Of a stretch of 64,000 nt of DNA, positions 36,487 through 48,693 are shown in pieces. The stretch's first letter is position 1. The number at the start of each line of letters is the position of its first letter. The translations under genes were made by a program, and so were the position numbers. The stretch covers positions 62,001 to 126,000 of the forward strand of contig NW_025947742.1 of NCBI RefSeq assembly GCF_000764305.2, given 5' to 3'. The stretch comes from Hyalella azteca (Eukaryota; Arthropoda; Malacostraca; Amphipoda; Hyalellidae). The notes under the pieces are model-generated. The model did not search any database. It saw only the letters and a list, made by a program, of their open reading frames with translations, and was not told the DNA's origin.

Positions 36487-38612
36487 AAAAACATGTACGT
36501 AAAAAAAAACATGTACTTAATGTTTTATTCCCTAAAGATTTCAACACGCAAATCTACTAGTTACTATCGCATTAATCGATCAACTTGCAGGTAAATGAGC
36601 GAGTAACTTAAAAATTAAGTCGAAGTCCATTTTCGTTTCACATGCTCTTATTCAACATTGTCATTTAGTCGGCATACATGAACATCAGTGAACACTCTTC
36701 AATTTAAAGTAATGTACTATTTATCGAGAAACGTAATTCCTCTAACGGATCGTCGCGTTCGGGTATTCTTTAAAAAGCGCACGCCACCTCATATAGGCAG
36801 CTGCGCTCAGCATGACTTGTATGGGCGAGTGCAAGACGCGTCAGGTCTCGCACTCTAATTGGTTTCTTTGTTTGGGAAGGCATCTTGTTCATGGCTACAT
36901 CGTCGCAACCGCAATAAAAACCAACAACCAGTCGAGTTCTTTATTCTCGCTGTAAGATATATGAGGACATCGCTCATACACAACTGGCATTCGTTGGCAC
37001 TCAAGCCAATAACATGTCAGGTAATCACTTATCCGGCACACGGAGGATTATGTTCGCACAAATATTGAAGCAGAGAAATTTTTTGCAACCAACACAGTAA
37101 TTAAAATGAAATAAATACAAGAAAATACAGAAAATAACTCGAACGATGTTAAAGTTCTTTCAACTGTTAACAATCTCCACGCTACAATTCCAGCTGACTA
37201 GGAGAAGACTGTTGAGGCTGCTGAAAGCCACATTATTAAAACCTATCCTGCGGAGCTATGTTCCACACCAACAACTTCGGTCGAAATTTCCGGCATCTCA
37301 GGAATGCCGGACGTTATTAGTACGTCTGTTATTAAATCACACTGTAGAATTCAAGATATTTTATCGCCTCATCATGAGGCTCGAATAACACCATTCGGTT
37401 GATCAAGAGTCCAAAAGAGAGGCAATTGAACGCAATAAATTATATAAACTAAAAAAGTCGAGTGAAGACGTAGAGAAAAAGTTTTCAAATGCAAATCTAA
37501 TTAAACCCAAAGTACACTGACGAAAATATATTAGAATAATTAATTAAGACAAAAATATCAATCAGGCGAGAGATCGGTACAAAAAAATGTTCTTGTTGGT
37601 TCTGGCTTTTAATTACATCGTTACCCAGCATAACCAAGCCCAATAAGTCAATAGGAAATGTATCTAATACAAAAAATACACTGTCTTTATGAAGACGAGC
37701 ATCAAGATTTAGATAGAATTGACGGGGAGTTTTGAAAAAAAAATAAATTTGAAACAATTTCTGTCATCATCACATGCAGTTCGAGTCTCTTAATACAGTC
37801 AATGTAAAAACAACGAGTTGCAGACCGGAACATAGACGCGACTCAGCGACGCGACGTGTTTTTGAACAAACGAGCGCATGCAAAATTGTTATGTAGCTAT
37901 TAAAGGCAAATTCGCCAGTTCAGAGAACTACATAACAAGATGATTTGTTAAATTGCAAATCGCAATCAATAATGATTTTATTGATAATTTCTTATTTCGC
38001 CTCGTAGGCGCACATGAGAGGTAAAAGAGGTCCCACAAATACCGGAATGCTTAAGAATTTTATAACCAACAAGGGTTATCACAAGTGTAGGCATAAAGGG
38101 GAGCTTATTATTTGAAGCGAGCTAAGTAATAAAATGTTTCATCTGAGCCTGCTGGCGACCAGACTAATTATATGGAGGCAGCTAACGATGGGCGACGTGG
38201 AAGTCATTTAGGGTCATCCTTACTAGAAGCTATTGTTAGTGAATGCGAAAACGTGTTGTCTGTAGAGACAAGGATAAAGACAGCCTGTCGGTGGAAAACA
38301 ATAAACGAGAGCGGAAGTGGGTCTAATAAAAAAGTTATTAATACCTTGAAGTTTGCAACAAAAAAGAACAGATTAGCTAGTAGAAGTAACATCAATGCAA
38401 ATCAAAGTAGCAAATGTTTCTGATGGCAGAAACAGGGACAGTATACGAATATTATAGTTGACAATCAATGCAAAACGAACGCACAAAATATTTACGAAAT
38501 TAATTAGAATGCATATCAGTATATACAACAAATATTTTTGCTCAATAAGCCGTTGAAACGCCATAGTACCATAAGAACCATGAAAGTGCATCGACCTTAA
38601 CCGGGTACTCAC

Positions 38613-41373
38613 ATTCTGGGCAGACGAATTGTTCCCGCCAGCCTCGGAGCCTGACCGCGATCGCTCGGTCTCCAAACTCTCCCGACGAGCGCTATGCTCA
38701 TCTAAGTCAGACCGTCCGTTAACTGATCGCTTGCGTGGGGGTCTTGAAGGGAAGTCTTTGTCACTACTGTCCGGTACCCTGCCAAGACGAGCCAGACTTA
38801 TTCCAGCCAAACCTGACCGGTCCTCTCTGACATGACCACGTGAGCTGAAGGAATTCTTTGACACAAGAGGTGCAGGCGGCTTGCCAAATGGAGAGCCATG
38901 CTCGCTTAGCGACGAAGAGCTTGTTTTTCTCACGTAGAAAGACATCAAGGCTTGCTTTTGAATGTTTTTCAGGGTTGGCTCGGGAACTTTACACTGCTTC
39001 TTGGGATCCAAGTAAGCAAAGTTTTTCAACGGAGCTGTCCTGTCTACCTCCAAAGTCGAAATGTTTGATACAGGTATATTTTCTTGGTCACTCATACTTC
39101 GTTCTACCCTAGCAGACATCGAATTTGTTCTGTATGGGACTACGTCTTTCAGAAGATCAACTGAAACATTTTCTAATGTCGAATCTGGCACGGATTCGTG
39201 GCCAACTTCTTTTTGCAAACGGTCTGGATCAGGAGTCGAGTATCCTAGATCAGGATAATTATTCTGATCGTTATCAGTTTCCGATTCTATTTCATCTCTG
39301 TACTCTTTTCTGGGCTCACTCATGTCTCTTCGCCGCAGTTCACGGGTACTGCGCGACTCGGTTCGTTCTCTGGGTTCACTTGCGTCTCTGTATCGCTGCA
39401 GCGGCTCACGCACCGGATTTCGCGATTGCCGCTCTAGTTCATTTATCCTCTCGGCGACAGACGGAGGCTTGCTCACGTCTATCGTCGGACTCTTGGCTTG
39501 AAGAGAGGAATTGTTCTCGTGAGACTCAGCTGCCGGAGCTTCGTTGATTTGAGACAAAGGCTGTGAGTAAGAATAGGAAGGAAATTTCTTGAGATTGTTC
39601 ACTTCATTGTTCCTTTCTACTTCTCTATTCCATCTATCTCTGGACGCTCTCGGGAAACCAGTTTCTGAGTCTCTCATAATTTTATTACTACTATTTCCTC
39701 GGTGATCAACACTAGTTTTCATTGACTTTTTGGATTTTTCAGATCCATAGTAAAGAACTGATTCACTGTTGTGTCGCTGCGGCGCCATAACCCTCGAGCT
39801 ATGAGCGATATTCTGCTCAGCGCGGATGTCCCGAGAATGACCAGAAATGAGAGAAATGTCAGATAATGATCCATGCCATTTCAAAGTTTCCGAAGAAGAC
39901 GCCGAAGAAGAATTTGTAACAACTGTAGTGACGCTTTCACGGCCGTTACTGTAGCGGAAGGAATCAGTCATGCTTTCGCTTTCGCCTCTTCCTGAGTCTC
40001 GCTCAGAAGCACCTTCCCATCCTGCTGATTCTTCTCGTAGTCGATCCAAGAAAGGAGTTACCCCCATCATCTCAGTGCACGAGTAGTCGTAATGCCGAGC
40101 ATATTCCTCCAGCTGGGCTGCGGTCAATTGGCTCACATTAGGTTCGCCTAAACCAGGGCCTGAATCTCGCTCTGGTGGAGACGGAATATTGTAGTCCTTG
40201 TCATCGATTCCGTTCCCATCTCTATCGTATAGAGGATAATATGAAGAATTCGACGGATAGAAAGAATCTATTAGAGAGCAGTTAGGGTTGGACATCAAAT
40301 CATCTCCGAGCTTTGATTCAAACACTTGAGGAGGAATTCTTTCACACTTTTCCATGACAGTTTTCAACTGCTGTTGATAAGCAGCAGTCAGCTGTTTTTT
40401 GTGGTGAGGGCGAGTGTACCCGCCACTGGTATCTTTAGGATAGTCAGATTGTTCAGTCCACGATTTTGATCTGTGGGATCCCTGGGGACCAGTAATGGAT
40501 TCCGAGATGTTTTGTGATGAATTTTCGTGGTCAGAACACGAGTTCATCACCTGGCTAGCAGAACCAGCAGGCACAGGCCATGAAGGAAATTTCTCGTGAC
40601 CTGGTCCATACTTTATGTACTTTAAACTTGATGCATCTCTGACGGGAGGAGGTGGCGGTGAAGAAGTATTTTTGGCAGTTGAGGAAGGAAGTGGTGGTTG
40701 GACTTGCGAGTGGTAGGAGCCACTCGCTGTGCTTGAATGGAAACTCGAGGAACTACTTCGATTAACAGATTTATTAAGGCTAGGAGAACTATTCTTGCGG
40801 TTACTTTGATGGTCTGGAGAAGAATACGAACTATAGGAATTATGAGATGAACTGTGATAAAGATAATTCTGGGATGGATGACTGTTGGAAACTGATAGAT
40901 CCGGTTCAGAAACATTCCATGAATTTGGATACTTTTGACTACCGTTTTCTGGACCAATGCTATCGTAAGAAAAATAACGAGATCGATCGCACCCATAATA
41001 TTGAGATGAATAATTGCTGGCGATTTGTCTCGGGTCAAGTCTGGAATTACGGTCGTCTGCTTCAGGATAAGTTGATGGATTAGAATGCTGACGCGTGTGA
41101 TACGTAGAAGACGATGGAGCAGAACTGAACTGTTGTTGCTGCTGCTGTGAATGGAGAACTTGATACGATGAAGATCGTAAGTGATGGGCGTAATCTTCTC
41201 GGCCTGGAGTGTCCGGCTGACCACCACCCTCCCAGTAGCGGCCAGACGTCATTTTTGAAGAGCTGGAGTTGTTCCTTGGGGTGTGTGAGGAGCCATTGTG
41301 CAAGTAGGAATACATCGGCAATGTTTTGGTCACCATGCTGCCATGTTTCCCTTCATCAAGGTTTGGTGTCGAC
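38613..41373 (-). CDS. Exon 2 seen: 2.8-kb giant exon encoding 920 residues of the scaffold protein
   Basis: The acceptor is TTATTTCTTGCAG| and the donor AAT|GTGAGT. The exon carries one base completing an Arg codon plus 920 codons. Most of it is disordered and rich in Ser/Asn/Tyr, with a six-Gln run at about residues 76-81 and a PPPPP run near 239-243. Short ordered islands stand out: RSKSWTEQ near 301-308; a helix KKQLTAAYQQQLKTVMEKC and PPQVFESK near 325-354; SETLKWHGSLSDIS at 494-507; PPSVAERINELERQ at 636-649; twin RDASEPR/RDMSEPR motifs near 662-688; and PEPTLKNIQKQALMSFY at 797-813. The spaced islands in disorder fit a cytoskeletal scaffold with several partner-binding motifs; by memory they most resemble arthropod Shroom proteins. 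The frame also runs past the donor into the intron, so retention would add a short different tail before a stop at 38373. Overlapping ORFs in other frames are shadows. Confidence 0.9.
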
Positions 41374-44300
41374 CTGCAAGAAATAATATAAATTATCAAT
41401 GATTGCATTCTAAACCGAATGCTGTTGGTTTACAAATCTAGTTTTAGACCATAAACAAAAATATAGAATGCTAAGAATTCATATTCCATAAACAGTGAGG
41501 TAGTAAAGCATTGGTTTTCCAATATAACGCAGCGAGCGTAACAGGGGTCCAGACTTTGAGTTTAAAGAAAAGACTTACAAGTTCACCGAGCTTTCAGCTA
41601 CCTAGAACAACAGACCCGCGTTCGCATAAATGACGATATATACTTTCAGAAACAGAGTCGCACATCTTTGTGCAGCACACCGCCCATTAATTGGAAATTC
41701 ACATCATAAATAGTTGCTAAATTCACCTCATCAATACGGCGGATAATGTTAGTAAATTACAATAAAAATGCGCTATTTGAATGATGAGCCACTTCTAAGT
41801 TTCCGATCTCCACAAGAAAAAAAGCACCAAAAATAAAAATAGCTTCGATATCAATTGTTAAAAGTTTCTCCACAAATTTGGAACGGAAATCAAAAGTACA
41901 AAGAATAGTTTTCTAACATCATCAAGATCATCATCGATGATATAATGAAAATCAGAAGGAACAAACGAGCATTCCATGGCTGGTTGGAGAATGGAAGGGA
42001 AAAATAAAATTCAATTATTAGCCGCTCTAATTCATTAGAATTTCTAAAAATCAAAATCATTAGTGCGAGTAAGTGACTGGATAAGACTAAAAGAAATGTG
42101 TTGCGGCAGCATAACTGATTTTTCAGTTTCTATTTAACAGGAGCTAAATGCTAGTTAAAAGCTGTAAACTATGTCATCAATCATGCTCAACGATGTTGAT
42201 ATCATGAGTAAAGATTATCATAGTTATAAATTGTTGAAATATCAAGGTATTGAAATATACCAAGGTGGAAGTCCACAAAATATGACTGCAGGAATTGATG
42301 TACGGAGTCGAGAACAACGTAAACAAAAAATTTAAAAATTTTTCTCATGATAGAATAAACCAATAAATTATTCGACAAATCCCTTCTGAGTGATTGAAAA
42401 TATTTTTAGGAGCGAAAACATCAATGGTGTTATAGCGATAGACACAGCGAGAGATCTTTTTTCGTAGCAGAAAATTAGAAGTGCGAAAAATATTATCGAT
42501 AAATAAATTACTCTTGCATGCGGTCGTCCTCCATGAGTAACCTTCGCACACTTATGAGCTCACGAACGAACGAGAGGAAGAGTCGGAAAGATTGAGTAAG
42601 CTCGTGAAAGTCGCTCTCAGTGTCAATGAGGGGGCAATCAAGTTAGCAAGTGGCTTCCTGTACTCATAATTACGTGTGACAATGTGCAATACACCAGCGT
42701 TTCAATAACTCAAGTTGTTTGTACCTCCACAAACTATGTCCTTTGGATCGTTTCAACAAAATAGGAGAAATGAAATCTTATGAACGAACAAGTTTCAAAA
42801 TAGTAGGTACTATTTACATATACGCAACAGTTCCGTACCTATAGTTTTAAATTTGAGAAAATTGTAGGAACAAACGTTGATTCCATTACGTTGTCAATTT
42901 CATTTTTAAGCAGGAATCTACCACCATAGTTCGAACGGGAAAACTAGCATGCGCGTGCTATTCGAAAACATCACAAAGATTGTGCTCAAACTTCACAAGT
43001 TTGGATATCTAACAAACATGGCAGAGCCTACTAAGATCTGTCACTGAAATCTGAAAGCATCCGGTTTGCAAAATTTGGCGAAGCCCAACCTTTAATTTCA
43101 GCCTTAATTTCTTACCACATCTCGTGCAGACGGCAACTAAAATAAATTGTTTCGAAAAGTACACGTGAAAAACCGTGGTAGACGTTGATTCGCAGGCGGA
43201 GTGACATCGCAGTACACGTATAGTAATTATGGAGTGACATCACACTACATGAAATGCATTAATGACGAACTCACAGCAACTGCATGTTGACGAGAGCTCG
43301 AAGCTATTCCGTAGCTGAGCATGGGAACTGCATTCTGCCATGTAGCCATAAGAGCTACAACGGAAAATGACGATACGCGACGATGTCGCGGGTCACATTT
43401 TCTAGGGTGCACGATTTTTGTGCGAGGATTGGACCTTGCAATTTCCAGAGTTGGGGCGTGAGTACTCGACAACTATAACATCAAGGGAACTCGATAATGA
43501 GACCCTCAAAGTCACTAAGAAAATTTATTAGAAAACAAAGCGGTAATTGTGAGCAGAAAAGTGAAACTACGGAAACCGTTCGTGAGACGGTCGGTAAACT
43601 TGCAGCCTACGCCGCGGCAGTCGTGCTGCGACGTCGCGACGTTGATCTGCGATATGAGATTCAGTCGAGACCGGTCGCTCCATTATAACTGCACTCCGAA
43701 GATAAAGAAACAAATGAGACCGTTTTAACTGCGCAAAAACTAACTGGAATTCACAACAGGGGTCGCCATTCCCAGGAAAACTTTCTCAGCATAAACATTG
43801 AAACATTTCAAGGGGAAAACAAAGCGATCAATATTACTCGTTGGCTTAGACACGATACACACTGAATTATTTGCAAGACTTTTGAATTGTTTTCTCAATA
43901 TTTAGCGTAATTTAGATGCACTTGGTTCGAATGCACGAATGCTCCGTGCAGTCATAATGCATGTTAAGACTGAATAGAAATTCATTTACAAGAAGACCTC
44001 CACATCAAACACTATAAGAACTATTTCAGTTATATTTAAGGTAAATGCTATGCAAGTTAATTTGACATTTTATCATCATCATCATCGATGATTCATCTTT
44101 TGATTGAGTCATCTTTTCGAATAGTGCCTTAATTGCACTTCTTTGCTGATGTATGAAGCCATTATGAATGATGTATGAACCCATTTTCAAATGTGATGAA
44201 AAATAAATCAACTTGAACTTTAATTCATGCATGTAACGATATCTGGTTACATAAAAGATGAAACATCAGATTATGCAACTTGGTACATGAAACCTATACA

Positions 44301-44977
44301 CAGATAGAATCCCGATAATTCTACTGCTAATAAAGCACAAAATTTCGCCTAAAAAAGCAGCAGGGCTCGGCTGTCTTGGAGCGAATAACGATGCAGGTAG
44401 GCAGCGAGACCAGTTTCATGACAGGAAATTCTCGGCCGACACAAGACAACATCCGGCAAAATGTAACAGAAAACTCGAGGAAGAAAAAAATCGCATGAAC
44501 AGGATCCTCGAAAGCATGGAAGATAGTGATGAACTATGGCTTCGCCTGTCCATCGATCAACGGTATTATATTTCCACAAAGTTCATCGAACCAACAACAA
44601 GATTCAACGCAATACAACATTGAAAATACAAAACAAAATACCTATAATACTATATACTCAAAGAATCAGTGAGAGATGAGAATCAATATAATGTTCAGCA
44701 GTAGTACTATTAGTAGTTAATTAATCCAAAATGTTCGAATTTGATGCACTGGGAAATTTTCAGCGTCCTACGAAAAGCATTTGAGCGCAAAAGAAGGGTG
44801 GTAATCGTTTTTCATTACACAACTATATGTTCAAAACTTCCGACACCAAGTTGATCAATATTGCCTGCAAAGCAATGAGGTTACACTGAAATTAGGAATG
44901 ATATACATTTTCGGACTTCAGAGCTCTTTGAAATAAGAACCCACAGTTTGATACGCAATAACTAAAAAGAATCGTAC
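41374..44977 (-). other. Intron (3.6 kb) between scaffold exons 1 and 2
   Basis: A+T-rich non-coding sequence. It contains one copy of a short dispersed repeat (42133-42265) and a two-fold GGAGTGACATC motif at about 43198 and 43232. I see no supportable ORF. Confidence 0.75.
42133..42265 (+). repeat. Short dispersed repeat, copy 1
   Basis: About 133 bp starting TTTAACAGGAGCTAAAT and ending AATATACCAAG, clearly related to 49971-50104 in the same orientation. The 3' end contains GGTATTGAAATATACC, a short inverted repeat. No coding capacity is visible. It could be a SINE- or MITE-like family member, but I see no Pol III boxes and no clear target duplication. Confidence 0.7.
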
Positions 44978-45451
44978 CTGGTGAGCGAAGACCCGCTGCT
45001 CAGAGCGGACTTCTTGGCAGGTAAGGGTGGCCTCGGAGGACCTTGTTCATCTTGCGTAAGCGACGACTGACTGGAAGCTGGCTCAAGTCCACAAGAAGCG
45101 GCCTCTGGAAGGACGGTGTACTCTTGGTCAGAATTTTCTGGCTGGTGTTCTTCTGGTGACAATCTATTGATGCTGTGCTGAGAAGCCCCACTGGTTGCGA
45201 CCAATGAGTCAGCGAAATTAGCTAAGCTGCTGAGAGAAGGATGTCGAAGCACAGGATTTCTCTGACTTTCAGTTTCGTCAAAAGCGGATCCGTCACTAGG
45301 ATTTCCAGAGAAATCGGTCCTAGAGGCAGCAGTGATTGGAAGAGCAGCACCATGAGTTGGAGTGCGAGGATTGTTAAGGGGATCTGAGCTGAGTTCGTCA
45401 GGGGAGTTGTAGACGGAGGTGTACGTTTTGGACTTTTCTCTGCTGTTTACT
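44978..45451 (-). CDS. Exon 1 seen: Ser/Pro-rich segment with SH3-type motif
   Basis: A 474-bp internal exon with acceptor CTTTCTTCTTTGCAG| and donor CACCAG|GTACGA. It starts and ends in phase 2, so it could be skipped without breaking the frame, a possible cassette exon. It encodes 157 full codons, beginning VNSREKSKTYTSVYNSPDEL. It is disordered, with a leucine-bearing HPSLSSLANFADSL patch near residues 70-83 and GPPRPPLPAKK near 137-147, a class of Pro/basic motif typical of SH3 ligands. The junction codon AG|G is Arg, and the next residues are STPNLDEG from exon 38613-41373. The acceptor shows that at least one more exon exists upstream, to the right, but none between here and the window end joins in phase 2 convincingly. 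Confidence 0.85.
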
Positions 45452-47138
45452 CTGCAAAGAAGAAAGTAAAAAGTTAAAAACATCAGACAATATAGTAATT
45501 TACACGACATGCAAAGAAAGAAACGTTCCATGAAACTCCGCATCATATTTGAGAAAATCTGATGGTTATGGAACAGAGTACTAACGATATGAAAATTAAA
45601 ATAAATCTGTTCTTGAGCGTTACCAAATATCAAAGGCATGCGGTGTAGCTTAGCGTGCGAGCACAAGCGCCGTTGTTAAATGCGTCTAAAATCCAATTAA
45701 TGGAAATAATGTTAATGCTGCTCACCCCCGGCGCCGCTTTTCCAAAATAACAAATTTATAAAAAATCTATAAAAACATGTCACCCATATCTTTAGCAAAA
45801 AACAAGAATTCGGGCTTACAATGATTCACAGCCGCAAAAATCCACCGCATTGTTATTGACTCATCAAATGACTATCATGGACAAGCTAACAACAGTTGAG
45901 AACACAGCGAACTAAACTCCTCCCGCAATTCTTTGCTAGGAAACAGGCCATTGTTCTCTATATGCATGCGAGGACTTTCCCGTCACAAGGCAGGAGCACG
46001 GCCGTCACAAGCGTTAACACTCCAGCTCTTTTGTTGAGCCTGAGAAAATTTTGTCGTTTCAATTCGTGCATAAGCTCCGGCTTATTCAAGCCCACCTGCA
46101 GTGACTTCGGCGATGCAGAAGAGCGCAAATTCTCGAGAAGAATTTCGCAACAATTGGAATGGACGAGTAGGAGGAAAGCACTTGCGTCTATTTCACGGAA
46201 CCTCGTATAGCGATTAGCTTTTCATAAACGCAAATTTAATGCGTCGTGTGATGAAGTTTTAGATCAGAGGCATAAATATTGACTGAGAGTTTCAGAGAAA
46301 CTCTTTCACTTCAGTTCATCATATCGCTTCTTAATCAAACGAAATAATGTCATGAAGATAGAATTTTCATAATGGCTAATCGGTAACATCTATCACACTT
46401 CACAAGTCGTTTCAAAGGAGTGCAAGCCACTATTCGAAATTTAGTCCGAGCAATTCTCCGCGATTCGAAAGATTTAGAATACCCAAAACATTTTCCGCCA
46501 ATATTCTATGACAAATCTCAACAAGATTCGTATCGATTTGAATTATTCAAGTGGGTCAAAAGTGAATGAACGCAGAAGAACAACCTTAACCGCGTGGTAG
46601 AATGGCCATATTTCATTGATGCAAGTTGGTCGCTGCGCGAACATTTTTACCATAATCGTGACACTCATTACCCTGCGCAACAAAGACCTGTGCACAGACC
46701 TGTCAGTCGACACTGTCATTTCACGGTATGCAATAAAATTGGGGAATGAACCATCGGGCTGATACAGTCGAAGACATCCTTGACCTGTCGATACTAAGAG
46801 GCTCTGAAAGTGTAGGTGCTTTCTCGAGTTATGATGCTGAATATGAATCCAGCAACAGTGATTTAGACGTGGGATTGCATAAAATCTACTTCTACGTGAC
46901 CTAATGAAGGAGAACTTGGCTATGAACTTTCGTTACAACAGTTTTGTTCCATTTCAGTGTGTCTTGGCCTACCGAGAGTTAATATTAGGTAGCCAAATTG
47001 TTTGCATGAAAATGTGTTCATCGGTACATTAATATGTCTCCGTACATCAAATCAAAGTTAATCATCCACTATTAATCTATGCGTATGCTATCATAACGTG
47101 CACATATCAATCATACAGCTAGAAGATTGATAGATCAA

Positions 47139-47162
47139 TCTCCCAACATAGAAGTTGGGAGA
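47139..47162. other. Perfect 9-bp hairpin
   Basis: TCTCCCAAC-ATAGAA-GTTGGGAGA has nine perfect pairs and a six-base loop. It lies in non-coding sequence and its role is unknown. Confidence 0.6.
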
Positions 47163-48503
47163 GTTCTTAGTTCAACGAACGCTATGGCACTCACGGTGAA
47201 AAGGCACCAGAGATTAAAAAAATCATTTTCCTTCATTAAGTCGGCACGAGCTCACGTTAAGCTTACCAAATCATTAATGATGCCTCTTTCTAATCGCTCA
47301 GAACAGAATTAATATCCGGCTCAAGGCTTTAGAGAAAGTAAAAATGAAAACCTTTAAATAAATTTCTTGCGAAATTCTTATAGTGTGGCGATGAGTCTTA
47401 GGCAGCGAGCATGGAGAGCTGAAATATAGCAGTGATCGTTCAACTCTTTCTCGGCCTCTCCATTACAACTTCAAAAGGCCTTTGAAGACCATCAAGAGAC
47501 ACTTGCCAATAGATCACAGCCAGGAGAGTGATGCATCATTTTCTCGGTGCTCACAAGTTAGGCCTATGGACCAGCACGGAGCAAGAGGGCCTCATGTGGC
47601 GAGCCGGACATCGACGGCTCATGATGGAAGCATGCACAGAGATGTTCATATAAAGAATATCATAGGAGCCTTCATCACGTCTTATTGAAGACCAAGAGTG
47701 ACGTAGTGGAATGTTATAAAGCTAACAGGAGGAAAAGCGTGGTGATACTGATGCCATAGCCGTATAATTTTCATGCTACGATCGAGTTTATCCAGCAAGA
47801 CGATGGTCAAAAGAAACGTAACTAGGTGTATATATACATCATAAGAAGAATATAGGGTGGTAAGAACTGTACATATATTCTCACTACGAGTGCTGAATAT
47901 CAGAACTTGGCGCCGGAGTTCTCAGCGTGTTCGCAGAGGATCTAATCGCAGCGCTAGATAATATTTTCCTAAGAACAGAAAATTTTCCACACCACTTGAA
48001 CATTGATAAGAATAAACAAAACCCACGAGAAAATGTAAAATCAAATAAATGTATGTAAATGCTCATATTGATACATGGTTACATGCACAAAAATTCAAAA
48101 TGCTCCAATAAAATCAAAATCGTAAACAGGATGCATGAACATAGAAAAATTAAGCCAGAGATTTGCACATCATATTTTATGCTGAAGTCAATGTGATCAT
48201 TACTCGCGCATACTTTCATTAGGAGTACGTCGCACAACATATGGCGTGACAACTATGACGTTGAGTTCAGAACAATCTGTGGAAAATCCCAAGCCGTTCG
48301 AGTAAATACTATTAAACGATGAAAGTAAAGTTTGTCACGTCTCCCATAAACATCTAATCACGGAAGCCCGATGATCCGTCATTAAAAGTTCGCTGTTTTC
48401 TTGGCGAAGTATAAAGAATGTGCAAGTCAGACGACGTCCGACAATACGCCTAATCGAAACCATGTCAACAGGCCGTTCCATCCACGGACACGGTCATCAA
48501 TCT

Positions 48504-48693
48504 TCATTGATTTAAACCTGTTGATGACAGAACGAGGAAGAAGTTGGTGACGCTGTCATCTTCGTCCAAAAGATAAAGTGAGACAAGCAGACCTCGGTCG
48601 CGGGGCCCAGACTGGTCAAGAAATGTATACTCATTTTGAGGAAGGAAATTTTTAGCGAGGATCTCATGACGAAGGTGATGCCGTGCATCACCT
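48504..48693 (-). CDS. Plausible unassigned exon, possibly terminal
   Basis: A good acceptor (TTGCTTTACTTTTGCAG| before 48693) opens a frame with coding-like codon choice and balanced composition: GDARHHLRHEILAKNFLPQN, then a region with SGPRDRGLLVSLYLLDEDDS and NFFLVLSS. It either ends at CAG|GTTTAA (48518, a weak donor) or runs on to a TGA at 48504. If spliced at 48518 it would leave phase 1, which does not match the phase-2 start of exon 44978-45451, so it is not the directly preceding exon of the scaffold gene. I recognise no family. Confidence 0.35.

Larger units (their letters stand above)
15896..38612 (-). other. Intron (22.7 kb) between scaffold exons 2 and 3, hosting a nested locus
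   Basis: This intron holds a same-strand coding locus (20379-21911), a hairpin-bearing minisatellite (24621-25559), a small inverted-repeat transposon relic (33271-33725) and perfect hairpins at 27953-27976 and 36454-36486. Weak open stretches at 16442-16585, 18580-18801, 19236-19505, 22356-22513 and 23244-23600 are discussed separately. Spans 25.6-33.2 kb and 33.8-38.6 kb contain only short overlapping ORFs and simple repeats that I cannot support as genes. Confidence 0.7.
125..45451 (-). other. Gene model: large Ser/Pro-rich scaffold gene, possibly Shroom-like (four internal exons visible)
   Basis: Four minus-strand exons (45451-44978, 41373-38613, 15895-15801, 937-125) form one open frame. 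Exon phases agree at each junction: AG|G, then a codon boundary, then AG|G. Acceptors end TTTGCAG, TTGCAG, TTTTTCAG and CCTCTTAG after pyrimidine tracts. Donors are CAG|GTACGA, AAT|GTGAGT, CAG|GTACGC and GA|GTAAGT. The joined product is about 1,380 residues, Ser/Asn/Pro-rich and mostly disordered, with no signal peptide or membrane segment. Length, proline motifs, an SKSWTE-type motif and short helical islands fit an arthropod Shroom-type actin/Rho-kinase scaffold. The diagnostic PDZ (N-terminal) and ASD2 (C-terminal) domains would lie outside the window, so the family name is inference. Other large disordered cytoskeletal adaptors, for example NHS/GUK-holder-like proteins, remain possible. 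The gene runs off the left edge, and its 5' exons were not found to the right. Confidence 0.8.

Noticed and set aside
40622..41227. 201-codon minus-strand ORF in a second frame over the giant exon
   Set aside because: Shadow of the Ser-rich coding frame. It does not reach the splice junctions.
46746..46902. 51-codon acidic plus-strand ORF (VEDILDLSILRGSESVGAFS)
   Set aside because: Considered as the acidic N-terminus of a piggyBac-type transposase, but nothing downstream encodes a catalytic domain and the similarity is only compositional.
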